This document shows positions 1 to 7,632 of a DNA stretch of 9,244 bases, piece after piece. The stretch's first letter is position 1; each line of letters starts with the position of its first letter. The DNA lies in NCBI GenBank assembly GCA_017397695.1, contig JAFQIF010000004.1, forward strand, positions 1 to 9,244. Direction: 5' to 3'. The DNA comes from Clostridia bacterium (GTDB lineage: Bacteria; Bacillota_A; Clostridia; Christensenellales; Aristaeellaceae). The translations under genes were made by a program, and so were the position numbers. The notes beneath the pieces were generated by a model that saw only the letters and a program-made list of their open reading frames with translations, was not told the DNA's origin and ran no database searches.

Positions 1-1
1 C

Positions 2-1429
<1,428 letters not shown>

Positions 1430-1437
1430 TACAGGCA

Positions 1438-1503
1438 GCGGCCCCGGTCACTTGCGCTTTACCGGTTTTAAGCGCAGCGCTCTGGCAGAGGGGCCTCCGC
1501 CGC
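1438..1503. repeat. GC-rich imperfect palindrome after groEL
   Basis: The outer arms GGCCCC (1440-1445) and GGGGCC (1490-1495) can pair, as can GCGGC (1438-1442) with GCCGC (1499-1503) in an alternative register. Inside lies a clean 7-bp hairpin, TGCGCTT (1453-1459) with AAGCGCA (1470-1476) and a 10-base loop. The 3' part, GGCAGAGGGGCCTCC at 1484-1498, recurs with one mismatch at 8361-8375 between two unrelated genes. This suggests a member of a dispersed intergenic element rather than a groEL-specific structure. It may also stabilise the 3' end of the groEL transcript. Confidence 0.5.
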
Positions 1504-1521
1504 TTACCATGCAAAATAATC

Positions 1522-1555
1522 AAAGGGAGTTCCGATGATCAGGAACTCCTTTTTT
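1522..1555 (+). terminator. Intrinsic terminator of the groEL unit
   Basis: A perfect 8-bp stem GGAGTTCC/GGAACTCC (1526-1533 with 1542-1549) has an 8-base loop and is followed by a run of six T (1550-1555). An A-rich run before the stem can extend the pairing against the T run, so the structure might also act weakly on the other strand. It lies 93 bases after the groEL stop. Confidence 0.9.
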
Positions 1556-1687
1556 GTATCTATCCGCTTTTACAACTTGTTTACGTTTCATTCATTTTCT
1601 CTTCATGATTGCATGCTATCCTGTATACAGATATTTCTGCCCTTACTGACCCGACACCGCCATTTTCCGGGAATATGCGTGATCCCC

Positions 1688-1716
1688 TTGCCTGCTGCGG
1701 CAAAAAGCGATACAAT
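1688..1716 (+). promoter_or_regulatory. Probable sigma-A promoter of the caspase-like gene
   Basis: TTGCCT at 1688-1693 and TACAAT at 1711-1716 are separated by 17 bases. The -35 matches the consensus at 4 of 6 positions and the -10 at 5 of 6. Transcription would begin near 1723, giving a leader of about 110 bases that contains a 7-bp hairpin. Confidence 0.55.
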
Positions 1717-1726
1717 GACGATATCT

Positions 1727-1747
1727 TTTCTTCAAAAACTGAAGAAA
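1727..1747 (+). promoter_or_regulatory. Small hairpin in the leader of the caspase-like gene
   Basis: TTTCTTC (1727-1733) pairs with GAAGAAA (1741-1747) around a 7-base A-rich loop. It sits immediately downstream of the predicted start of transcription. It is AT-rich and has no T run after it, so it is not a terminator. It could stabilise the 5' end of the mRNA or be an operator. The function is unknown. Confidence 0.35.
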
Positions 1748-1834
1748 TATAAAAATGCATGAAATCTTTCCCGGTGTTTATCCGTCTATGATCATATAGA
1801 GCCATCTATGCCACAAAAGAAAGGAGGGCGGCAC

Positions 1835-3325
1835 ATGCGCAGAATTGTGTGTTTCATCACATCATGTCTGATGATGCTTGCGCTGCACATGCCTGTGCTT
1901 GCGCAAAGTACTACACGCGCGCTGCTTGTCGCCTGCTCCAGTTTTGTGTCTCAGGCCAATCTGGGCGCAGCTACCTCCGGCAACCTGCACATGGTTGGAT
2001 CTGCACTCATCAGTGCCAATATCCCACTGGGCAACCTGTCCATCGAAGACGGAACCATCGGCAGCATTGAGGCGCTGGGCGCTTCGCTTAAAAGCACCTT
2101 TGCCGACGCCGACGAGGACGATCTGTCCATCCTCTACCTATGCACGCACGGCATTCTCTCCTCTTCCGACGATCAGGAGGTCTATCTGCTGCTGGGAGAC
2201 GGACAAACGGAAAGCCCGCTGAGCAGTGCGCAGCTGTATGAGCTGATTCGCAGCATCCAGGGCGAAAAGCTGCTGATCATCGACGCATGCTACTCCGGCG
2301 CGCTCATCGGCCGCGGCCAGCCGGAAATCGGCATGCTGCCCGGCAGCCATCCCACTCCTCCGGAGTGTCCCTCTCCATTCCTGCTGGATTCCAGCGTCCA
2401 TGTGCTCACCTCTTCCAACGGCAGCGAATCCAGCTGGTATTACGACAGCGAAGCGCTGTCCACGGGCGCGGTATCCTATTTCGCCTCCGCACTCTCCAGC
2501 GGCCTGGGGCTGTATGGCACAGCCGAAGCAGATTTGAGCGGCGACGGCAGCGTAACGCTGGAGGAAATCCACCGTTATCTGAGTATCGCCGTACCCTCTT
2601 CCTCCTGCCAACTTCTTTCCGCCAGCGCAGCCAATCTGCATCTGCCTACAGCACAGGGAGCCATGCTCTCCCGCCCGCTGTCTGGCTTTTCCTACGGCAC
2701 ATCTTTGCTGCACGCAGACGATCCAACGCTTGACTTTTCCTTTACCGTTACCGGTGAAGGCACCAGCGTGCAGTACCGTCTGGTCGATTTTGCCGACGGC
2801 AGTTGGGACTGGGCCAACGCCAAGACTTTTCTGGACAGCGGCGAAAACGACGACGCCACGCTCAGCATCGGCAGAAAAATGCGTTCCCTTTCTCTTGATG
2901 GCATCACGCCCGACGAGGGCGGTTATCTGATGCTGCAGGTTTTCTCGATGTCCGGCAGCGAAATGCTGCTGTGTTCCGAGCGCCTGATCGCCGTTCAGCC
3001 GGCATCCAGCGAAGCGAATCTGACCTTGCGCTGCCGCGGCGATCTGCGCGCTCCCGGTACGGGCGAACTGCCCATCCGCGTGGAGCTTGACGTTCCGGCT
3101 GAACTGACAGTTTCCGTGTTCGATGCAGACGGTGTACTTATCCGCCGTCTGGCCGCCAGCCAGCTGACCCGCCCATCCGCCGACAAGATCACCCACCTGT
3201 ACTGGGATGGCCGTGACGCGCAGGGCAACGTGGCAGCAACCGGCCAATACACCATCGCCGTTGAAGCGCGCATCGGCAATCGCCGCCAAAAGACCTCTGC
3301 CGAGGTTTTTGTTGGCGAACGCTGA
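1835..3325 (+). CDS. Secreted caspase-like (peptidase C14) protein with EF-hand-like loop and C-terminal FlgD-type Ig domain
   Basis: I chose the ATG at 1835 over the in-frame ATG at 1808 because AAGGAGGG (1821-1828) sits 6 bases before it and it opens a typical signal peptide: RR at 2-3, a hydrophobic core, and VLA at 21-23 as the likely cleavage site. The mature part begins with a caspase-type fold. The catalytic histidine is H105 in CTHG and the cysteine is C152 in DACYSG, the usual bacterial metacaspase-like spacing; D150 fits the S1-pocket acidic residue that favours Arg/Lys substrates in metacaspases. Residues 233-244 form an EF-hand/dockerin-like calcium loop (D233, S235, D237, S239, E244). 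Residues about 393-496 look like a FlgD-type Ig domain (WDGRDAQGN, then GQYTI). Family knowledge predicts a cysteine endopeptidase; action outside the cell is inferred from the signal peptide. The substrate is unknown. It converges with the patatin-like gene with one base between the stops. Confidence 0.85.
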   Translation: MRRIVCFITSCLMMLALHMPVLAQSTTRALLVACSSFVSQANLGAATSGNLHMVGSALISANIPLGNLSIEDGTIGSIEALGASLKSTFADADEDDLSILYLCTHGILSSSDDQEVYLLLGDGQTESPLSSAQLYELIRSIQGEKLLIIDACYSGALIGRGQPEIGMLPGSHPTPPECPSPFLLDSSVHVLTSSNGSESSWYYDSEALSTGAVSYFASALSSGLGLYGTAEADLSGDGSVTLEEIHRYLSIAVPSSSCQLLSASAANLHLPTAQGAMLSRPLSGFSYGTSLLHADDPTLDFSFTVTGEGTSVQYRLVDFADGSWDWANAKTFLDSGENDDATLSIGRKMRSLSLDGITPDEGGYLMLQVFSMSGSEMLLCSERLIAVQPASSEANLTLRCRGDLRAPGTGELPIRVELDVPAELTVSVFDADGVLIRRLAASQLTRPSADKITHLYWDGRDAQGNVAATGQYTIAVEARIGNRRQKTSAEVFVGER

Positions 3326-3326
3326 T

Positions 3327-4175
3327 TCAGCCCAATCTTCGTCTGAAAGGAAGCACCCGGCAATACGCCATGCCCATCTCCCTGAGAAGCGCATCCAGTT
3401 CCTGACGCGCTGCAGTTTCCCCCGCCAGTGCACAGCTTTCCATCTTTTCAATCGCCAGCGCACCCACGCCCTGCGGCATGATCACGCGCAGCTCGCTGCA
3501 TTCCTTTGGCAGCAGCTGTGCGCCGGCCAGCCTCAGCGGCGCGCAGGCCAGATCAAGCGCATCCGGCACACTCTGCGGCGAGGGACACGGAGAAATCACC
3601 AATACCCGATGCGCCCCCAAGGCAATCAGCTGCCTGCAGGCAAAGGATACGTCCGTTTCTCCTAACAGCGCTGAGCCCATGTACTGTAGCGGAGAAAGAA
3701 ACGGCGCAAGCGCCATGCATGCCCGCGCGGCAAAGCCTGCCGTCGCCTGCATGGCCAGCATCGCGCCGCCCTCCTGCAAAAAAGCCCGTGTGGAAAAAAC
3801 TACACGCTGTCCGTTTCTGGCCATCCGGCACAGAAACAATGCAGCGCCCGGGCAAAGCGAGAGCACACGCTGTCCCGTCTGGCTGTTGAGCAGATGATTG
3901 AGCCGTACGCAGTCCGGCATCATAGGGGCTGAGCGATTCAGATATTCATACCATACAGGCGCAAGCATCTTCCTGCCCAAACGGGCGGCCTGATGAAGCG
4001 CCTTTTCCATATTCCCCGCATCGAGCCCGGCTGCAAACAGCGCTGCCGGCCATGCACCTGCCTGCATGCCGCACACCGCATACGGTTCAATTCCCCGCCG
4101 CTGCAGCTCCTTGAGCACGCCTACGCACGCCGCCGCATGCGCTCCGTTTCCCATCATGACCACGCCAAGGCGCAA
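3327..4175 (-). CDS. Patatin-like protein lacking the catalytic Ser and Asp (predicted pseudoenzyme)
   Basis: The 282-residue protein follows the patatin phospholipase layout. It has a glycine-rich start (MRLGVVMMGNG), HAAACVGVLKEL like the usual RGAxHIGVLKAL, then CGMQAG and WPAALFAAG, a mid-region AMQATAGFAARACMALAPF like the xxASxAxPxxFPP block, and LIALGAHRVLVIS like the LGADxVIAVD strand. The nucleophile elbow GxSxG reads GMQAG, with Q38 in place of Ser. The oxyanion arginine is H13, and the catalytic DG[GA] is missing (GETD at 172-175). The codon for Q38 is CAG, two changes from a TCG-type serine codon. The open frame runs upstream to 4322, but that part has no ribosome binding site and resembles no patatin. 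TTG at 4175 follows AAAGGGG by 8 bases and gives the normal family N terminus; ATG at 4157 or 4154 is possible. There is no signal peptide, so it is cytosolic. The frame is otherwise intact, so a binding or regulatory role is more likely than decay. Confidence 0.7.
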   Translation of the reverse strand: MRLGVVMMGNGAHAAACVGVLKELQRRGIEPYAVCGMQAGAWPAALFAAGLDAGNMEKALHQAARLGRKMLAPVWYEYLNRSAPMMPDCVRLNHLLNSQTGQRVLSLCPGAALFLCRMARNGQRVVFSTRAFLQEGGAMLAMQATAGFAARACMALAPFLSPLQYMGSALLGETDVSFACRQLIALGAHRVLVISPCPSPQSVPDALDLACAPLRLAGAQLLPKECSELRVIMPQGVGALAIEKMESCALAGETAARQELDALLREMGMAYCRVLPFRRRLG

Positions 4176-4183
4176 GCAATTCG

Positions 4184-4190
4184 CCCCTTT
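4184..4190 (-). promoter_or_regulatory. Ribosome binding site deciding the TTG start of the patatin-like gene
   Basis: On the minus strand, AAAGGGG lies 8 bases before TTG at 4175-4173 and is preceded by more purines (GAAAGAAAGG). No comparable site stands before the upstream GTG at 4322, while the ATG codons at 4157 and 4154 are too far from this site. This supports the TTG start. Confidence 0.55.
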
Positions 4191-4207
4191 CCTTTCTTTC
4201 GCTGCGT

Positions 4208-4213
4208 AGTATA
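4208..4213 (-). promoter_or_regulatory. Possible -10 box of the patatin-like gene
   Basis: On the minus strand, TATACT (4213 to 4208) matches the sigma-A -10 consensus at 5 of 6 positions and lies just upstream of the ribosome binding site. No good -35 is seen at the right distance, so the assignment is weak. Confidence 0.3.
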
Positions 4214-4249
4214 TGTCGATTGCTGGCTTTCTATGGCTGTACGCAATGT

Positions 4250-4265
4250 AATTCCAGCCGGAATT
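4250..4265. repeat. Short palindrome in the divergent promoter region
   Basis: AATTCC (4250-4255) and GGAATT (4260-4265) form a perfect 6-bp inverted repeat around AGCC. Part of it, GCCGGAAT (4257-4264), recurs in inverted orientation as ATTCCGGC at 4339-4346, over the predicted transcription start of the CotH gene. It is a candidate operator for one or both divergent genes. This rests on symmetry and position only. Confidence 0.3.
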
Positions 4266-4328
4266 GAAAAAAACGCACGCAAAGCAGGCTAGAAAGTTTT
4301 TCTTTCCCTTTTCCTTGGACACTTTTTA

Positions 4329-4337
4329 TGCTATAAT
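4329..4337 (+). promoter_or_regulatory. Extended -10 sigma-A promoter of the CotH-DUF4956-VTC cassette
   Basis: TGCTATAAT contains a perfect -10 (TATAAT, 4332-4337) with the TGN extension. The position 17 bases upstream (TTTTCC, 4309-4314) is a poor -35, and TTGGAC at 4315-4320 is only 11 bases away, so promoter strength probably relies on the extended -10. Transcription would start near 4344, leaving a leader of about 34 bases before the CotH start codon. Confidence 0.7.
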
Positions 4338-4377
4338 GATTCCGGCAATTTTGTCGAATTTTGAAAGGAAGTCATTC

Positions 4378-7300
4378 ATGCGTTCCAAACGGACCAGAAA
4401 ACCCAGCGCACCAAGGAAAAAGCGCCGTGCTCTGCGGCGCGTAAAGCCGCGCAAGGGAACGCTTTCGTTCCTGCTTGCGCTCGTCGCTTTGGTGATCGTG
4501 CTGATCATTTTCGCTCCGGGGCTCACGCTGACGCCCGCCGCCAACATCTCCGGCACGGAGGTGCTTGCAGCCGACGTCTCTACCGGCGACAGAAACCTGC
4601 GCATCTCGGAAGCCATGTCTTCCAACAGGACGGCTTTCCCGGACGAGGTTGGTTCCTTCCCGGACTGGATTGAGCTGACCAACACGGGCGATCATGCCAT
4701 CGCGCTCAAGGGCTACGGCCTGAGCGACCGCGCAGACAAGATCACGTTCATCTTCCCGGACATCACCCTTGCACCCGGCGAACATGTCGTCGTGTTCGCT
4801 TCGGACGAAAACAAGAATATTGCCGGACAGACGCTGCACGCCAAGTTCAAGCTCTCTTCCACCGGCGATGCGCTCTTCCTCTTCGGCAGCGACGGCATCG
4901 CCTTTGAGGAAGTCCCGGTTCCGGCGATGGACCACAACATGAGCTACTGCTGGATCGGCGGCGACAACTACATCATCACCGAGCAGTATACCCCCGGATA
5001 CGAGAACACGCAGGAAGGATTTGCCTCCTTCCGTGCCTCGACCCTCATTGAAACCGGTTCGCTGGTCATCAACGAGGTCTGCGCTTCCTCCATCACGACC
5101 AGCAGGGACGAGGACGGCGAATACCCCGACTGGATTGAACTGCACAACACATCCGCAAAGGCGATCGACCTGTCCAATTATGCGCTGAGCGACGATCCGG
5201 ATTCCCTGGTCAAGTGGCGCTTCCCGCAGGGCACGGTCATCCAGCCCGGCGGCTACTACGTGGTCTACGCCTCCGGCAAGGATCGCGCGGGCGCAAGCGG
5301 CGGCTGGCCGCATGCAAGCTTCAAGCTGCGCTCCAACGGCGAAACCGTGATCCTGGCAGACATTCAGGGCCGTATGCTCGACCTGGTTACCTATGACCTG
5401 CTCGAGGCAGACGAATCTTGGGGCCGCGACGAGGAAGGCACCAGCGGCTTCAAGCGCTTCACGCAGCCCACGCCTGGCCTGCCCAATACGCGCACCGGCG
5501 AGGTCGCTATGGACACGAATCTGTGTCTGGCCAACGCCTCCTGCCTCTACATCACAGAAGTCATGACCGGCAACCAGAGCATTGTCGGTCCCAACGTACG
5601 CAATCCCTACGACTACATCGAGATCTACAACATGAGCGGACAGGCCGTTAACCTCAAAGGTTACGGCCTGTCCGACAACATCAAAAAGCCGCGCAAGTGG
5701 CAGTTGCCCGATATTACGCTCGAAAACAACAGCTATCTGGTCATCTACTGCGATACAACACAGACGACCAAGAACGGCGTTTATTATTTTACGGATTACA
5801 ATCTCGCTAAAGAAGGCGAAACCGTCTGCCTTTCCACCCCAACAGGCGAAATCCTGGACAAAGTGGTTGTACCGCAGCTCTACGACGACGTCTCCTTCGG
5901 CCGCACGCTCGGCCAGGCAGGCCTGTTCTACTATTCTTCCCCCACTCCGGGTGCAGAAAACAGTGGCGGCTTCATTGGTTTTGCCGAAAAGCCTTCCTTT
6001 AACGTAGCAGGTGGCCTGTACGAGCGCCCGCTCGAGGGCGATGGCGGCGTAACGCTCTCCGTCCCCGTCAATTCCGTTGTGCGATACACGCTCGACGGTA
6101 CCGATCCGACGGAAACCTCGCCGCTGTATACCGGTCCGATTGAAATCCGCAAAAACACCGTGGTTCGCGCGCGCTCTTTCCGCGAGGGCGTCGAGCCTTC
6201 TCAGGTCGTTTCTCAGACGTACCTCATCTCCGTGTACCACACGATGCCGGTCGTATGCATCACGACTGATCCTGACAACATGTGGAACGATGAAACCGGT
6301 ATGTTCGCCGATGGTCCGACGCTCAATCGCGATCTCGACGAACGTCCATGGGAGCATGCCACATACTGGCAGAAAAATGAGTTTGGCGGCTGGGTTGAAT
6401 ACTACGACAAGAGCGGAAAACAGCAAATTTCTCAGGGCATGACGTTCCGCGTCATGGGTCAGTTCTCACTGGATATGCCGCAGAAGAGCCTCTATATCAA
6501 AGCCGACGGCCAGTACGGCAAGAGCAGCTTTGATTATGCGCTCTTTGACGACCGTCCTTACGCATCCTATGCCAGCTTCGTGCTGCGCAATGGTGGCCAG
6601 GACGGCCTGTACTCCCGCGTCATCGACGGCATGCAGGCGCGCCTGATCGATCAGAGCGGTTCCTCCGTCGCCACACAGGCCTGGAAACCGGTCATCGTCT
6701 ATATCAACGGCGAATACTGGGGCCACTACAACATGCGCGAGCGCGCAGGTGTAAAGACGGTTGCCCAGCAGGAAGGCTGGGACAATCCCGACGATATCGA
6801 CATGCTCGAATCCGACGGCCTCTCCTCGGATCAGATCAATCAGGGTGAGCGACACGATTACCAGAAGCTATACGATTATGCCAAGGAGCACGATCTGGTC
6901 AATGATCGTGCGGCATACGAGTATGTCGTTTCTCAGATTGACGTCGACAACATGATCGACTACTTCGTCTTCCGTTCTTTCTTCGGCGACACAGACCCGG
7001 GCAATATCCGCTTTTATCGCAATACGAAGACAGGCAACCCGGAGGACGCCAAGTGGCGTTATCTCTTCTACGACAGCGACTGGGGATTCTTCTCCGTAAC
7101 CACCGGCAGCAAAAACAAGATTGTCGGCGGCGTAGAGTATATGCTGCGTGACGGCGGCATGGGCAACTACAACATCAAGTCCAACTTGTTCATGAACAAG
7201 CTGATCAAGGTGCCGGAGATTCAGGACAAGTTCCTGCGGCGCTACGGCGAGCTGTATCAGACTGTGCTGACGACGGAGAACATGACCAATCTGTTCAATC

Positions 7301-7563
7301 AGATGATCCTGGAAATCAAGCCGGAGATGCAGATGCACATGCAGCGCTGGGCAGCCGAGGTTCATCCGAAGGTGAGCTTTGACCAGCCGAAGAACCCTGA
7401 GGGCGGCTACAACTACTGGGTATCCCGCTGTGAGCGTATGCTTGAGCGTATCTTCCCCCGCCGTCCATACTACATCTGGCAGGAGATCATCAACTATTTC
7501 AAACTGACCGACGCACAGATGGTCGAGTATTTTGGTCCTTGTCCCGCCAATCCCGATGCATGA
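4378..7563 (+). CDS. Membrane-anchored CotH-family kinase-like protein with three lamin-tail domains and a chitobiase-type domain
   Basis: The ATG at 4378 has AAAGGAAG 6 bases upstream and gives 1061 residues; the open frame extends to 4264 but that part precedes the promoter. A strongly basic tail (1-27) and one hydrophobic segment (about 29-48) predict an N-in, C-out membrane anchor. Outside follow three lamin-tail domains at about 73-211, 228-371 and 389-529, each with a [DY]WIEL or DYIEI motif, a GLSD or ALSD turn and a TPGxxNT-like end. A chitobiase/FN3-like domain (RYTLDGTDPT) lies at about 550-618. The CotH domain (about 622-1035) shows YINGEYWGHYNMRER (775-789), DVDNMIDYFVFRSFFGDTDPGN, and the metal/ATP-site motif FYDSDWG with D899 and D901. 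CotH of Bacillus is an atypical kinase that phosphorylates spore-coat proteins. Here the lamin-tail array points to a vegetative surface protein. The substrate and phosphate donor are unknown. It is the first gene of a three-gene cassette, 69 bases before the next. Confidence 0.88.
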   Translation: MRSKRTRKPSAPRKKRRALRRVKPRKGTLSFLLALVALVIVLIIFAPGLTLTPAANISGTEVLAADVSTGDRNLRISEAMSSNRTAFPDEVGSFPDWIELTNTGDHAIALKGYGLSDRADKITFIFPDITLAPGEHVVVFASDENKNIAGQTLHAKFKLSSTGDALFLFGSDGIAFEEVPVPAMDHNMSYCWIGGDNYIITEQYTPGYENTQEGFASFRASTLIETGSLVINEVCASSITTSRDEDGEYPDWIELHNTSAKAIDLSNYALSDDPDSLVKWRFPQGTVIQPGGYYVVYASGKDRAGASGGWPHASFKLRSNGETVILADIQGRMLDLVTYDLLEADESWGRDEEGTSGFKRFTQPTPGLPNTRTGEVAMDTNLCLANASCLYITEVMTGNQSIVGPNVRNPYDYIEIYNMSGQAVNLKGYGLSDNIKKPRKWQLPDITLENNSYLVIYCDTTQTTKNGVYYFTDYNLAKEGETVCLSTPTGEILDKVVVPQLYDDVSFGRTLGQAGLFYYSSPTPGAENSGGFIGFAEKPSFNVAGGLYERPLEGDGGVTLSVPVNSVVRYTLDGTDPTETSPLYTGPIEIRKNTVVRARSFREGVEPSQVVSQTYLISVYHTMPVVCITTDPDNMWNDETGMFADGPTLNRDLDERPWEHATYWQKNEFGGWVEYYDKSGKQQISQGMTFRVMGQFSLDMPQKSLYIKADGQYGKSSFDYALFDDRPYASYASFVLRNGGQDGLYSRVIDGMQARLIDQSGSSVATQAWKPVIVYINGEYWGHYNMRERAGVKTVAQQEGWDNPDDIDMLESDGLSSDQINQGERHDYQKLYDYAKEHDLVNDRAAYEYVVSQIDVDNMIDYFVFRSFFGDTDPGNIRFYRNTKTGNPEDAKWRYLFYDSDWGFFSVTTGSKNKIVGGVEYMLRDGGMGNYNIKSNLFMNKLIKVPEIQDKFLRRYGELYQTVLTTENMTNLFNQMILEIKPEMQMHMQRWAAEVHPKVSFDQPKNPEGGYNYWVSRCERMLERIFPRRPYYIWQEIINYFKLTDAQMVEYFGPCPANPDA

Positions 7564-7589
7564 CGGGCAGCCTGACGGCTCCCTTCATC

Positions 7590-7598
7590 TGATACAAT
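7590..7598 (+). promoter_or_regulatory. Possible internal promoter before the DUF4956 gene
   Basis: TGATACAAT is an extended -10 (TG-N-TACAAT, 5 of 6) in the 69-base gap after the CotH gene. No convincing -35 lies 16-18 bases upstream. It could give extra transcription of the two downstream genes, but readthrough from the promoter at 4329 explains their expression equally well. Confidence 0.35.
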
Positions 7599-7632
7599 TT
7601 TCAACTACATTTTATTTAGGAGGATTCATCCC

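Larger units (their letters stand above)
1430..1834. other. Intergenic region between groEL and the caspase-like gene
   Basis: This 405-base gap holds, in order: a GC-rich imperfect inverted-repeat block just after the groEL stop (1438-1503), the groEL terminator (1522-1555), an AT-rich stretch from 1556 to about 1687 in which I see no gene or clear signal, a sigma-A-like promoter (1688-1716), a small hairpin (1727-1747), and the ribosome binding site of the next gene (1821-1828). Short open frames on both strands here lack ribosome binding sites and resemble no protein I know. Confidence 0.7.

Noticed and set aside
1535..1762. 75-residue plus-strand frame after groEL
   Set aside because: Its ATG sits in the loop of the groEL terminator, it has no ribosome binding site, and it overlaps the predicted promoter of the next gene.
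1581..1805. 74-residue minus-strand frame
   Set aside because: No purine-rich site lies before its ATG and it resembles no known protein.
1808..1834. Upstream start for the caspase-like protein
   Set aside because: It would put nine residues before the signal peptide, and the strong ribosome binding site lies inside it, pointing to the ATG at 1835.
2138..3463. 441-residue open frame on the minus strand
   Set aside because: It is antisense to the caspase-like gene and overlaps the 3' end of the patatin-like gene. Its composition is typical of a shadow frame and it has no recognisable domain.
4315..4337. TTGGAC with TATAAT as a paired -35/-10
   Set aside because: The spacing is only 11 bases, so the promoter is better described as an extended -10.
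4264..4377. Upstream extension of the CotH protein
   Set aside because: It begins before the predicted promoter and lacks a ribosome binding site, whereas the ATG at 4378 has a good one.
4372..6426. 684-residue open frame on the minus strand
   Set aside because: It lies opposite the CotH gene, shares no family motif, is rich in Arg/Val/Gly/Ala as expected for the antisense of GC-rich codons, and has no ribosome binding site.
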